DNA of 64,000 bases, from NCBI GenBank assembly GCA_024734495.1, contig JALMQS010000154.1, positions 434,001 through 498,000 on the forward strand, written 5' to 3'. Below, piece by piece: positions 12,245 through 23,479 of the stretch. The notes beneath the pieces were generated by a model, which saw only the letters and a program-made list of their open reading frames with translations, was not told the DNA's origin and made no database searches. Source of the stretch: Forficula auricularia. Taxonomy: Eukaryota > Arthropoda > Insecta > Dermaptera > Forficulidae. Position 1 is the stretch's first letter. Each line of letters starts with the position of its first letter. The translations under genes were made by a program, and so were the position numbers.

Positions 12245-12635
12245 AATTATAAAACCTCATCATCACCACCAATCACCTTCATCGGGTATACTGATCTAAG
12301 ACTGGGTTGACACACCCATCTGCCTATACTCAACAAAGTCTTTGACATCTCTAAAAGTCCCGAATTCTTATCTTATCTTTCATTATCTGGGTAAAATACT
12401 TCAATCTAGGTCTTTCCTTTCACCCTTTTCTTTCATACTCACTCTCTAAAATATCCTTTAACAATCCTCGGGGTCTTAGCTTGTGCCGTGATCATTTGAG
12501 CTTTTCTCTTCAGATTCTTCCACAGTTTCTCTTTTCTCTAAATTTTTCAAGAACTTCACATTTTGTAATTCTATTTATCCATTTAATCCTCAACATTCTT
12601 CTATAATACCACCTTACGAAGGTCTGCTCCATATA
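12245..12635 (-). pseudogene. LINE 3' end, decayed reverse transcriptase C-terminus
   Basis: The minus strand reads RWYYRRMLRIKWINRITKCE and then VLEKF, aligning with MWCYRRMMNIKWMDKITNEE/VLGRI of the LINE at 45.6-46.5 kb, followed by relics of GLLKDILE. The 3' end also matches: CCAGTCTTAGATCAGTATAC here versus CCAGTCTTAGGACTGTATAC there, both followed by a GAT-rich tail. Frameshifts and stops make it dead. It is 5'-truncated, as is usual for LINE insertions. Confidence 0.75.
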
Positions 12636-13063
12636 AATTAATTTAGAAGAAATTAAAAGTAAGCCCTAGCAAGGAAAGACGATTCAAGGAATAAAACTTA
12701 TTTTTACTAAAAAGAATAAAACTAATTTGTTGAATAAGAATTTAGGGAAATTTAGACATTTTCAAAAGTGAACTTAATCACTTCTGAACAACTCATATGA
12801 GTACCTTTTGAGCGTTTGAATCTAAGCTGAAATTTGGCAAACTATATTTCTCATTAATAAACTGCATTTCTAATTCGTATTTCAACTTTCTAGTTCAAGC
12901 TGTAAAAAATGTTTGCTATTCGCCGATGGTGAGCTCCCTGTCCAAGCGGTTGCTAATAGATTTAAGGGGTGAATTTGATTTGGGTTATAAAATCTATAAT
13001 ATCTTGTATAGATTTTACCCTTATTGTGAATTTCTCAAAACCTTGCAATTACAACTAAAAGTA

Positions 13064-13222
13064 TTGAAGGAGACAATAAAAGTGTGTCTTCTGCTGTAAT
13101 TATAAATTTTATTTATTTATAACGTTATAAATAAATAAAATTTATAATTCTAGCAGAGGACACACTCTTTTATTGTCTCCTTTAATATATAAAAATTCTG
13201 CTACCCTCGGCACAAAATCTTT
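13064..13222 (-). mobile_element. Palindromic element, family 2, core lost
   Basis: The arms GGAGACAATAAAAGTGTGTC and GACACACTCTTTTATTGTC surround a centre that is now only a perfect A/T palindrome (about 13100-13143). The one-sided tail with TTCTGCT.CC.TCGGC lies to the right, as in the copy at 27.6 kb. The flanks AATTACAACTAAAAGTATT and AATTTAACTAAAGATATT look like a diverged target duplication. No hammerhead-like core remains. Confidence 0.7.
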
Positions 13223-13350
13223 CAATTTAACTAAAGATATTTATAATTAATATAAAAACGATCACTTTCAGAGGCTTTGTTCTTGATTTATCGAGTATAT
13301 TTAAATAAAGTTTAGGGAAAACGGTGTTGGTTTATAGTGAAACATATTAA

Positions 13351-13542
13351 ACACAGGAATTATTTAACGAGCATAGTGGTGTTTCACAAAGTGGAAATAA
13401 AATTAAAAAATTAAAAAATCTTTTAAATTATTTTGGAGATTTTTTTTTATATAAGAAAATCTCCAAAATAATTTAAAAGATTTTTTAATTTTATTTTCAC
13501 TTTGTGAAACACCACTATAATCCGTTAAATAATTCCTGTGTA
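13351..13542. repeat. Near-perfect inverted repeat with arms of about 90 bp
   Basis: ACACAGGAATTATTTAACG at the left end is mirrored by CGTTAAATAATTCCTGTGT at the right. The arms continue through GGTGTTTCACAAAGTG to a short T-rich loop at about 13441-13455. The end motif AATTCCTGTGTAT and GTTTCAC also occur next to the cores of the family 2 element at 27.74-27.77 kb, which suggests a related origin. Confidence 0.75.
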
Positions 13543-14460
13543 TATTTATATAGATAGAGAGAGACAGAATAAAAAATTCCTATGTCCAAAAATAATTGAT
13601 TTTTCCACGATTCAGCTATATTTATACAATATACAATAATATATTTGTACGTAACTAATCAAATTTTACCTGAAAATAAATTTATGTTCGTGTGTTAGAT
13701 TTATTATATTCGAATTTTTTCGAGGTGGCTTTTTTATTTCCCATGTCGTGATATCAACGTAGAGCGTGTCTAGCAGTATAAAATTATCGATGGATTTTTT
13801 TTTTTCATGCACACTTCTATAATTGTATTGATAACGCATATAACATTATCTCTTATGTTTGAATATTGGTATATGTTCTACTACTAGTACTACTTTATCA
13901 GTTTAGTGAACTAGCGTGTTAAAGCGTCAACATTACTTATCATAGAGAATGAAAGGTTTTCCCTCGAGTTCAAGGACAATTATTGTCGGAAGTGAAAAGG
14001 AAAAAAATCAATTGTTTACTACTAACTAATCATGTTTATTTTAGATCCTGAAACAGCTATCAGAACTGTAATAATTTTTTACTGTGAGAAAAGAGGGTTG
14101 AATTGTTTTAGGGGAAGGTTATAAGCAGAATTTGGGGCTTGAGGGTTTTCCCGAAAGATGAAGTCGCAAAGCGAATTTCAATCTCTGTGACGAGATAAGG
14201 TGGTTAACCGTTTACAAACACTGTATACTTGGTTTCCTATTAAATATTTAAGAATAGATATTTATATATATTTATTTATATTATTTTGAAAACAAATATA
14301 CATACAAACATTACATGAATTATTTATAAAATAGTTTTGGAAATTGAAGAAATAACAATTATATAACATTTCTCTTTTCTTTATAGATAACCGTTCAAGA
14401 AGTCGATGATCTTCTTAATCGTAGATTATATAATAAACCTATATGTCTTTGTTTGCCTTC

Positions 14461-15555
14461 CGGAATGGGCGTAGAATGACCCGCAGTATACCCTCCTTGT
14501 CGTAAGAGGCGACTAATATGGAAATGGTGGATGGGACTCTTCAGCCTTGATCGGCTACCCGTCTAGGGCAGTGTTTCTCAACCTTTTGTAGAACGAGGAA
14601 CCCTAGAGCACTTATATTTATTTCTGAGGAACCCCTAACACTAAAATATGAGAAATTTAATTTGTCGTCAAAATTCAACATCAGGCTACTTTTATAGCTT
14701 TTATACCATACCACCGCCGATGTTGCCACATTTAAAAAATTTGCTAGATTTTGGGGAAATTTGGTACAAAAAAAGTGCATTTTGAATTACAATACCTAAA
14801 ATATTTATTTTCATGAATAATATTATTATTAAATTATTTTGGTAATGTAATTGGGATACCCATGTGCCCATTTCGGATCGGACAGGTTTTTTTTACATAT
14901 TCAATGTATACTCATAATTAATATTCTTATCTATTTGAAAAGCAATATTATTTGATAGGTCATTAATAACAAAATAATAATAAAACAATTTAAATGATGT
15001 TTTCATTTTGTTACTAATGTAACGTAATCGATGTATTATAAGAAAGTTAAGTTCATCGCATTCTTAAGTATGAATGGTTTTATTTGACTATAAGGTAATA
15101 CTTCGACTCTAATTTAGTATTTTCTATTCTTTACATGACAAATTTTTTGAAGGGTGATACTACTAACTACTATTTTTGTTTTTCTATTTTCTTCTTTTAT
15201 TGACCTCTAGGCAAGGGAAGCCCAAACCTCCCTTTGTGGATCCCAGATTGAGCAACACTGGTCTAGGGGGAAAGAAAACTCTAAAAAATTAGGAGTGAAG
15301 CTCCTTTAGGCGCATGAGGGCCAAACCTGATCATCCTGCGATAGCTTCTGGATTCTGGCTGACTCCAGACGTGTTATTCACATTCCTTCTGAATCCCATC
15401 ATTTCGAACGAAAAGGGAGTATAAGAACTGGCTAGCCTTTACTTTCATAGATAGAGCCAAGGCAGAGGTGTTTGGTAATGAGTCACCTTAGGAGTTGCAC
15501 GGGGCGGCGGCTCGCTCTTAAACCCTCTAAAATTGTCCACCAGGGGAAAAAAGGC
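14461..15555 (+). repeat. Dispersed GC-richer repeat, split by a hAT element
   Basis: The two halves (14461-14568 and 15261-15555) are joined by the GTCTAGGG target site of the inserted hAT. The left half contains CCCTCCTTGTCGTAAGAGGC and the right half TTAGGAGTGAAGCTCC. I believe text of this kind is widespread in arthropod genomes, possibly as the 5' part of a LINE, but I cannot name the family. No long frame. Confidence 0.55.
14569..15260. mobile_element. hAT MITE with perfect 8-bp target duplication
   Basis: Identical GTCTAGGG lies at 14561-14568 and 15261-15268. The ends CAGTGTTTCTCAACC and (complement of right) CAGTGTTGCTCAATC are hAT terminal inverted repeats. The element is 692 bp with no transposase, so it depends on an autonomous partner. 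It interrupts an older dispersed repeat, which makes it the younger insertion. Confidence 0.92.
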
Positions 15556-15687
15556 CATTATATATATATTGGTGGCACCCAAAATCCCGACAGCCCAAAA
15601 TCCTAACATGTGAAATTCAGGGTTAATTATGATTTTTTATTAATTTTGATATTTGCACAAATATATATACCATCTATATGTAATTGA

Positions 15688-16012
15688 AAAGTTTTTGTTT
15701 TGCCGAGAGTAGCAGAGTTGTTGATTCACAAAGAGAAACAAAGAGGTTGTCCTCTGCTTGATGCAAATAAACTAAGTTCTAAGCTGACCACCAGTGAAGA
15801 AGGAACATCAAATTTTCAATATCCATACGATATTGACTCCATGAAAAACAACATTTATAATTAAAAAAGACTGATGATGAAGACCAAGTCTTCGAAACTA
15901 TAGTTTCAAACAAATAAATAATATATATATACAGATATATCATCTCGATATATATGTGTGTATGTTTATTTGCATCAAGCAGAGGACAACCTCTTTGTTT
16001 CTCTTTGTGACT
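15688..16012 (+). mobile_element. Palindromic element, family 1, with hammerhead-like core
   Basis: A tail (TTTTGCCGAGAGTAGCAGAG) leads into arms CAAAGAGAAACAAAGAGG..CTCTGCTTGATGCAAATAAAC, mirrored at 15965-16011. The flanks ATCTATATGTAATTGA (15672-15687) and ATCTATATGTATTTGA (16013-16028) are a 16-bp target duplication with one mismatch. Between the arms lies a single sense-strand hammerhead-like core. It has no ORF. Confidence 0.78.
15868..15908 (+). ncRNA. Hammerhead-like core with compact helix III
   Basis: It reads AGA, CUGAUGA, one extra U, hairpin GAAGAC-CAA-GUCUUC (6 bp), GAA, ACU-AU-AGU, U, then UC. ACU/AGU forms a 3-bp helix III and UC can pair with the preceding GA as the start of helix I. 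This matches the CUGANGA..GAAA core except for the extra base before helix II. It resembles minimal type I hammerheads of retroelements. Confidence 0.5.
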
Positions 16013-16029
16013 ATCTATATGTATTTGAC

Positions 16030-17420
16030 TATATTAACACTAGGAACCCTATATATATATTTAATCGTATTAGGACTTTTATGTGAGAAAGTTATGTTTA
16101 AATTCCTTACAATAAATTATTTTTAATTAATCTACTAGTCGTATTGCTTGCATCCCATTGAAAAAGAATTGAAAATTCTACAAGTGAAAACTGGGAATTG
16201 CGACCATTTATCTTCGCTAAAATTGCAACAGTCATACTACTTAAGAGTATAGAACATTACAGATAGAAAGTGACCAATAATGTGAAAAAGTCGACTCTAA
16301 ACAGTCCGATCACCGATCTAAGTATAATAGCTTAACCGACGACGACGGATAAGATCTCGACTCTTTTGACCACTAAAGAAGCTAGGTACTCAAGTACCAT
16401 TGACCACTAAAGAAGCTAGGTACTCAAGTAGTAGTCAAATTTATCCTATTGGATTTAGAGGACTTCAGAAAAGGGATTTCTAGAGAACCTATTCCTATAT
16501 CCAATTATTTATTATTATTGTAAATAAGTTAAGGTAAAAAATAAAACTGACCAACAGATAAATCAAATAACGAATAATTCAACCCCAGATAATCTACCCC
16601 ATTTCTTAATTAATAAAGGGGGTTATATTCCGAGAGATCATGAATCATGCTTTGAAAATGTTTTTTCATTAAAATCAACATCACTCCGGTAGGTAAATGA
16701 CTTCTCTTTTTTAACTCAAGGGATTCGTTATATAATCAACAAAAAGATGTATATACAATATTTTAGACTGTTTTTTGCCTCTTGATTCAAGATTAAAGTT
16801 AACAACTCCCGCACAATGAAATAAAATGAACGAACCCCACCCTCACCCTCATTCCAGTTGCTTCATTAAAATGGCTAATAGATATTTTCCTCTTTCTACG
16901 GATATATATTCAAAAAATGTAATTAGAGGCTTCTAATGAGAAATAAGGGCCGTTGCTTTTTTTCAATTTATAATTGAAATTAGAGTTGAGTTTATCGTGA
17001 GTTTTTGTGTTTTTCTCTCTCCCTCTCTCTGATTATTTTTCTAAATGCAAGACACATGAACTGACTGACATTGATTGGAATTGAGGGAACGAGAGGGGAA
17101 CGTGATCCAATATTTCATTTGTAATTAATATCAAAATGTTGTAATTAACTGCGATTCGAATTATATCCATTTCAATTTTATCTTTGATATTAGGTATCCG
17201 TTTTTTTTTCACTTTATGTTTTTTAAACAGGCAGAAAAAATCAATTTAGGATTCACTTTCGATTTTCAAGTAGATGAAAGCAAATCCACTCTCGATTAGA
17301 ATCACGCGGTACCAGGGACATCATTATCATCAAAAAAACATTTGCTAAAAATATATTATCGACTTAGAATATAATATTTTTCTCAGATAATTATGAATGT
17401 GGAATTTTTAAAATGTTAAC
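16030..17420. other. No gene recognised; contains a short tandem duplication
   Basis: At 16366-16430 the string ACTAAAGAAGCTAGGTACTC with its flanks is present twice with a 34-bp period. The rest is A/T-rich with no recognised family. Confidence 0.6.
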
Positions 17421-17431
17421 ATTGTGTGGAG

Positions 17432-17649
17432 GGGGAGTCGGGTAGCTCAGTCAGCTAACGCGCTGGCTTCACTTCGGCATCGATCGATTATGACGATGTT
17501 GGGGCGGAGGTCCGGGGTTCGATCCTAGCTGGCAAATAAACATTTCTACGGGCTGAAAACTCGGCTCCCTCACTAACCCTACTAACACTTTACTTATGTG
17601 CTGTCTAAATGGGCTTTGTTCCCGGTGACATTAAATAAATAAAAAAAAA
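17432..17649 (+). mobile_element. tRNA-derived SINE, full-length with target duplication
   Basis: The head has an A-box (GGTAGCTCAGTCAGCTAACG region) and a B-box (GGGGTTCGATCCTAGC), the internal RNA polymerase III promoter. The tail carries GTGCTGTCTAAATGGGC and ends in AATAAATA(A)n. ATTGTGTGGAG at 17421-17431 and 17650-17660 is an exact 11-bp duplication. The second copy, antisense at 1.95-2.16 kb, shares head and tail, which defines a SINE family. Confidence 0.9.
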
Positions 17650-17849
17650 ATTGTGTGGAGAAAAAAGTCAGAACATTTTCAAGACTAGGTATTCTTTCTG
17701 TAAATTGGCGGGGAAGAGTTTGTCACAGATAGATAGAGCTAGAGGCCCTTTTTTTAATCAAAGTGAATGCAAGAAGGAGCGTAACAGGAAGATGCACCTC
17801 CTATGGATCTCGAAAGACCCTTGCATTACCGAAGACAAGGGAAAATTGA

Positions 17850-18240
17850 TCACTTGAGAGACTGTAGGTGTTTATGCACCCGAGTTTTGAAGGTTTGAAC
17901 GTTATGTTTGTCGGGAAAGGCAGAGGCCAGAAGAGAGTCCCAGTTCCTTGAAGACATGGGGACAAACATATTGGCGAATGAAGTGGTCCGGCACTTTTCC
18001 AATTTTACTGCGATAGGGTGTTGGAAATCTGCAAAACGTACGCTACGCACAAAGCATACTTTGGGGGGGGGGATGACTGACTTTAACTCATCAGAGAACA
18101 TGCCGAGATAGTATCTATAAAATATGAAAAGCGTGGAAACACTTCTTTGATGAGATATAACGGGTCGAGGGAGCCGGTGAGGGTCAAATCGTCAATTAGT
18201 CTGACAACTCGTTTCTTAATTGTATCCAGGGTGACAATAG
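17850..18240 (-). pseudogene. Non-LTR retrotransposon relic, reverse transcriptase C-terminal region
   Basis: The minus-strand reading starts with TIKKRVVRLIDDLTLTGSL in one frame and continues after a frameshift as MFSDELKSVIPPP, CRTTSFANMFVPMSSRNWDS and TFKTRVHKHLQSLK. This is the conserved C-terminal block of Jockey/CR1-like LINEs (IQ-KRAVRLI; F.PRTSRLWNSLP; TFK.RV..HL). A frameshift near 18.11 kb shows it is dead. It directly follows the SINE at 17.65 kb; I see no link between them. Confidence 0.75.
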
Positions 18241-20308
18241 TAATAAATGTAAATGAATATGCAATTTCGAAAAGAGCACATGTCTAAAAATTGAAAATGT
18301 TCAGGATTGAAAAAAAAACTAATTATTTTCTATAGTAGTGTAAAATTTATAAAATTTATTTTTGAGTTACATTTTGGGGCCAGTAAAATTAATACCATAG
18401 TTGTGCCTTTTTTCAAACATAGTAGGTTCAGGAAAGCTTTTAGATTACATTTAATACGAAAAAGCCTATTTGTCAAAATATGCGAGATGTGCCCTTTTCA
18501 AAATTTCATATTCAAATATAATAAACTATGTATTAAAAATGTATAATATTTTTTGAAAAATATCTTTATTTATGCTTTTTTGCATGACATCACGTGAAAA
18601 TCTCAAAAATTATATATATATATATAAAAAAAAAAACAAGAAATAACTTTTCTGAATATTTGAACCAGTTTTGAATCTAAAATATTTTCTCCTGTCTAAG
18701 TAAGGACCTCTTTGCCAATTTATTTGTATTTTGACTTTCTCGAGACTAGAATTAACTTCCTGGTCTTAAATTTCTCGTTAAATTTGTAATTCTTCATAAA
18801 TTTAAATACTAACGTTTCCCACCCATTCTTTGAAAATTTATGCTTATTTGCTATGATACTGACTCACTTCCCTAAAAGTAAAAAAAATAATCAAAAATTA
18901 AGAATACAAAAAGTATATTAATGCTCATTATTTTATAATATTATTATTTGTTGCATTTTTTATCTGAAATTAGATTACTTTTTTGTATCGTTACCCCATT
19001 GCAAGAACTAGATAACTCCAAATAATTATTTTTTGAGATACCTGGCTATTTCATAGCTAAAAAACAGTTGCATTGTTATTCATAACTGTAATAATAATAA
19101 TCTGTAGTCATATTAAGCACTTTAAACATGCCTGGTCTGGAATAGGTAAAACATTTTCAGCCCATTTTTCAAGAACTTGAAAAATCGAGTTACTTAGTTC
19201 TTGCAATGGGGTGACGATATCTAAGATAGCTTGGAAATTAAAAAACAAATCTTCACTTACCTTAAGCCGAATAAAACGAGATACTATGATTCTCTCCTCG
19301 GTGACAATTTGTCTTCAAACCTCATTCAAATTTATATTAAAAACGAAATAATAAAAATAAAAAAATTAAATAATATGATAATAAGGTGTATGCAGAAAGA
19401 TTTAAATTTATAAATTTTAATATTAATTGATAGCTTATTTAAAAATATTGAATACATATTTTTTTTTTTTTGAAAGATATTAAATAATAAAAAATTAATA
19501 GCTAATGCCAGAAATATAACTCGAAGCAAGAAGTTCACACACACTTTTCTCCCATTGGAAAATATACAGTAAGCAATTTTAAGCAAAGAAAAATATAGTA
19601 TTCTGAATAGTGTGCGTAGAAATACTCTTATAAAAATCTAAACATGATTTCTAGTTCCTTTAAAACTGCCTTTTGTATAGTATGTTCAGAAAAAGTGTCT
19701 GAATATTTTTTCTGTAAAACTTTTTCATCTTTCAATATTTTTCAAAACGAAAATACTATCATGGTAAATATTTTTATTTCAACTATCAATTAAAATTAAA
19801 ATTATTTAATTTAAATTGTTATTCGGACATACTCTGTCCAATAACAATTTATAAATGATTTCTTTTCAAGAAATCAAATCAAATGAAATAAATTAAAATT
19901 ATTTATATCTTTGGCCCTTGTCATGAAAAAAAAGATGAACATTTCGTACGCCAAAACTTACTGCTACAATTTGCCGACCACTAGGGTGCGTTTAGAATCG
20001 ACGTATTATCGGGTGACGAATGCATGGCTATTAAGCTCAATCCTTTCCTAATTTGAAAATTTATTTATTCCTTTAACTTCGTCTTTTAGTAATATCACTG
20101 GTTACCGGCTTAAGATTTGTGAAAAATTTTTATTTATAACTTAATTAGAATAAAAATATGAATATAAATTTTCTTTTTATTAGATACATGACGTTTTAAT
20201 TCATTTATTTATCTTCTTTGTTGTTTAGGAAAATTCTTAAAATCGGTTTTGTACACGCTTCTGCCAGTAGCTGCTCGTGAGGCGTGGTTCAAAAATAAAA
20301 GAGAAAAA
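18241..20308. other. No gene recognised
   Basis: Very A/T-rich. Short frames at 18307-18546 and 19231-19586 consist of Lys, Asn, Ile, Phe and Leu and look non-coding. TTGCAATGGGGT at 19203 mirrors ACCCCATTGCAA at 18993-19004, so an inverted repeat of about 200 bp may exist there, weakly. Confidence 0.45.
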
Positions 20309-20310
20309 TA

Positions 20311-21532
20311 CCGGGTAAGTTTTTTATCTTGAGACAGTCTTATAACTCAAAAAAAGTGCATTATATGAATAAAAGTTTATTTAATTATTTATATCAGGGG
20401 GGAAACTAAACTATACAATTGTTTGTCAACCTAAAACAAGCTTTCAAGGGTATTTCGAGGTCATGTTCTGTTTTTTAAATGGAAACCTATATGTTTCTGT
20501 ACATATTCTTAATCTAGAAAAAAACTGAACAACTTTTATTAGTACTAATTTTTTATACGACATCAAATAAAAAAAAATATTAAATCAATTAGATCTCAAA
20601 AAAAATTCTAATAATTATTTTTATCAATCATTCAACTTAATTATCAAATAATAATGATCAAATAATTAATTATTAAATAAATAATTTAATAATTTTGCGA
20701 CACTGTTCTGAGACATTCGAGAGTGTATTGCAAAGTCTTCTGGATGAATTCCAGTTCCAATTTCGTTATTTTAGCCTGATTCGGTTTATTCTTAGCCTTT
20801 ACATTTCTTTTTTTTAACACATTTACAACACAATAAATTGAAGCTTGTGAGGGTGTATTTCTATCAGGAAAACGGTCGGCATCCATTTCAATGGTAGTCC
20901 CATAACACTTCTTCCACATTCACCTCATAAATTAATTCCATTTCAATTCTGTCTTCAACAAAAAATGCTCCATTTTTATTATGGTAATACAATATAACTA
21001 TACTGGATTAACACGGTAAATAAACTTTTTTATTCTCAAGAATTTTAAATAGTTCTAGTAGAAAATAATCTCTTAAATCTGTGTATCAACGTATAATGCA
21101 GTTTTAAGATGATTATAAACACTTATTTTCATTGTTGTGACTTTTCGATTTAATAAATATTTAATTAATAATTTTTAATCATTATTATTTGATAATTAAG
21201 TTGAATAATTAATAAAAATATTAAAATTATTAAGATTTTTTTGAGATCTGATTGATTTAATATTTTTTTTATTTGATATCGTAAAAAAATAGTTCTAATA
21301 AAAGTTGTTCATTTTTTTGTAAATTCAGAATATGTACAGAAACATATAGGTTTCCATTTAAAAAAGAGAACTTGACCTCAAAATACCCTTGAAAGCTTGT
21401 TCTAGGTGGACAAACAATAGCGTATTTTAGTTTCCCCCTGATATAAATAAACTTTTATATGAACATTTTTTTCATATATGTAATGCACCGTTTTTGAGTT
21501 ATAAGACTGTCTCAACATAAAAACTCACCCGG
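20311..21532 (-). mobile_element. Long-TIR DNA transposon, TA target (IS630/Tc1-mariner-like), copy 1
   Basis: The ends are CCGGGTAAG..TTATCTTGAGACAGTC and its mirror at 21504-21532. The arms are several hundred bp long, and TA flanks both ends (20309-20310 and 21533-21534). The centre carries a minus-strand remnant of a helix-turn-helix protein. It is almost the same structure as the element at 43.90-45.15 kb, in opposite orientation. Confidence 0.8.
20686..20919 (-). pseudogene. Remnant of transposon helix-turn-helix protein
   Basis: A 77-residue frame with YGTTIEMDADRFPDRNTPSQ and NQAKITKLELEFIQKT matches the frame at 44447-44785. The Y.E..R.A....AERFPDR..PS pattern is typical of the N-terminal helix-turn-helix (DUF4817-like) of arthropod transposon proteins. 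The usual N-terminal lead (RIEMVLIYGE) is lost here, and no DDE catalytic domain follows. Confidence 0.6.
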
Positions 21533-21845
21533 TATAATAACAAAATTTAGAATAAACAAAATTATTATTTCTTATACTTAATTAACATTTCGGTATCCTA
21601 AGCCAGTGGTTCACAAAGTGTGTGCCCAGGCGCTCAAGTGTGCCCGGTGGCATTCCTAGGTGCTCCCTGGGAAATCCCAGATATGTGTGGGATTATTATT
21701 AAATTACTTATTCATGATTTATTTATTATTTTATTTTAAAAAGTAATGGAAGGAATCCCAAGGATAGTGAAGAAAAAAATTATTACATTTCCAAATAAGA
21801 TGTGTTTATTGGACTATCATTCTTTTTTCCCTTTCATTTAAAACC

Positions 21846-21892
21846 AAGGTTTCGGAGGATTCTTTGCACCTTCTTCAGGGATTGATAGGGTC
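21846..21892 (-). ncRNA. Hammerhead-like core, diverged
   Basis: The minus strand reads CCCUGAAGA, extra A, GGUG..CCUCC, GAAACCUUGG. The core and GAAAC are intact, but helix II is weakened compared with the mirror copy. Confidence 0.35.
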
Positions 21893-21969
21893 AATGAAGG
21901 AAACAAACAAGCAAGCAAACAAAATGCTTCCCTCTTCTCCGCCTCTTGTTTGTTTCCTTCATTGACCCT

Positions 21970-22017
21970 TTGAAACCTTGAAGAAGGAGTGAAGAATCCT
22001 CCGAAACGTTGGTTTTA
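21970..22017 (+). ncRNA. Hammerhead-like core, mirror copy
   Basis: It reads CUUGAAGA, extra A, GGA..CCUCC, GAAACGUUGG. There is one extra U in the CUGA segment and GUU replaces the GUC cleavage triplet. It lies opposite the 21846-21892 core, so a transcript of one strand carries one sense and one antisense core. Confidence 0.35.
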
Positions 22018-22198
22018 AAGAAAAGGGGGAAAAAGAATGACATTCCAATAAATACATATTATTTGGAAATGCAATAATTTTTTTCTTCACTATTCTCGGG
22101 CTGCGTTCCATTACTTTTTAATTAAAAATTCTACCAGTCCGTCTCTGTCCAAAAAGAAAATTTCTTCAATTATTATTTTATATTTATTTTTTATTTTT

Positions 22199-22350
22199 TA
22201 GGAAGACCAAGAAAGAGATGGTTGGATGGAGTGACGGCGTCCATTGAGAACTTTGAGGACTGCTTCGACCGAGAGAAATTGGCGTATAGACTGCGAGAAA
22301 CGGCCCAATGAGCTGTAACCGAAATCCCAGACTCAACGATGTATGTATGT
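22199..22350 (+). pseudogene. 5'-truncated LINE 3' end
   Basis: The frame GRPRKRWLDGV, TASIENFEDCF, REKLAYRLRETAQ-stop matches the C-terminal GRPR.RWLD.V.. motif of RTE-like and related non-LTR retrotransposon polyproteins, followed by a (TGTA)n tail at about 22337-22354. Only about 150 bp is present, as expected for a strongly truncated insertion. Confidence 0.7.
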
Positions 22351-22467
22351 ATGTATTATTTCTTAGCTATATATTTATTAGCATTTTGTGTATAGTGAGG
22401 CTACTACTTTTTGAAGCACTTCAAATGTACCACGACTTAAAAAAGTTTGAGAACCACTGCCCTAAGA

Positions 22468-23090
22468 GTTCGCATACTTCAGGCCAGCTAAAAATATTTT
22501 ATGAATTCCTTAACCACATATTATGTTAAATAGTAGCATAGTCCTTAGGATCACTGAAGCTGTGCAATTACAGATTCACATTCTAATAAAATTGTATAAC
22601 CCTGCATATTAGGCTTCTGATCAATCGGTACTTCATCGTGGTTGCATACCCTATAGGAGCTCCCAAAAACTTGAGCATATGTTTCGAATAGAGGCACTCA
22701 TCTCCCGGCCAATAAACAAATACACAGACCCACTCACACATATATATAAATTAACCCGAAGCTTCATCTTTGGAGTTCCAGTTTCGATTTGAATGAACTT
22801 TGGTGAATTTCGATTTGAAGTTTTTATTTTATTTTATTTTTAGATATGGCTTCTTTATTTATTCTCATTGAGTTTTTTAGTGAAACTATTAACTACAAAT
22901 ACTAAAATGAGGAAATTATTTTTCAATTGTGGAATTTTTATGTAGGCTAATATTATTTGCAACTCTATTTTTCATAATTTGATATCATGTATTTGGCTGT
23001 TAAATTGAATCCAAATTGAAAAGTAAATATATCTAAAGTATTAGGTATATGATAGAAAAATATTAAATGTTTTAAACATATACAGCCGAC
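22468..23090. other. No gene recognised
   Basis: A/T-rich with no recognised element. Confidence 0.5.
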
Positions 23091-23092
23091 TC

Positions 23093-23477
23093 TCGATAAC
23101 TTTTAGCTGTTAACTTCAGTAAATCGAAAAAATACTGTGTATATTGATACGCTCGATAACTCGAAATCCTTTTCGTAACAAGAAGGGAGAGAACGTTCTA
23201 TAATTCAAATTAGGCAACTTCCTCTATTTATAATTCAAATTTTTTTTATTAGGTGTATTTATTATGTATATTATCTATTGCAATGTTAATACATAGGTAA
23301 TTTTTTATTCTTTTTTGTCGTTTTCATTATTTTTACATTTTTACTAGAGGCTATATATAAAATGTATGTAGGGTCATACATATTTTCAAAAAAATAATAA
23401 AAACTCTTAATAATTTGAATTTTTTTTCTTTCCTCTTGATAATTCGAATTTTTCTTCGAATTATCGAAAGTCGACTG
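23093..23477. mobile_element. pogo/Tigger-like MITE
   Basis: The ends CAGCCGACTCTCGATAA and (complement) CAGTCGACTTTCGATAA lie between TA dinucleotides at 23091-23092 and 23478-23479. The interior has several ATAATTCGAA/CTCGATAACTCGAAA strings. It shares most of its length with the element at 54.80-55.75 kb. No transposase. Confidence 0.85.
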
Positions 23478-23479
23478 TA

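Larger units (their letters stand above)
21735..22169. mobile_element. Palindromic element, family 3, with two opposed hammerhead-like cores
   Basis: An exact 12-bp duplication TTATTATTTTAT lies at 21723-21734 and 22170-22181. The arms run from AGTAATGGAAGGAATCCC to the mirrored CTGCGTTCCATTACTTTT and include TCAATGAAGGAAACAAAC near the centre. A tail TACCAGTCCGTCTC lies outside the right arm, as in the 9.87-10.19 kb element. A diverged partial copy is at 47.5-47.7 kb. Confidence 0.75.
21604..22459. mobile_element. hAT-type element hosting nested insertions
   Basis: The left end CAGTGGTTCACAAAGTG and the right end (complement) CAGTGGTTCTCAAAC are hAT terminal repeats. The flanks TCCTAAGC and CCCTAAGA share CCTAAG in register, a decayed 8-bp duplication. 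Inside are a palindromic element (21735-22169) and a LINE 3' tail (about 22199-22350), so little of the original interior remains. Confidence 0.82.

Noticed and set aside
17437..17540. A functional tRNA gene
   Set aside because: The head has A and B boxes, but the acceptor stem does not close, and it continues into a SINE tail with flanking duplications.
19000..19215. CCCCATTGCAAGAACTAG and its mirror as a transposon
   Set aside because: The similarity is short (about 20 bp), with no further arm pairing or target duplication.
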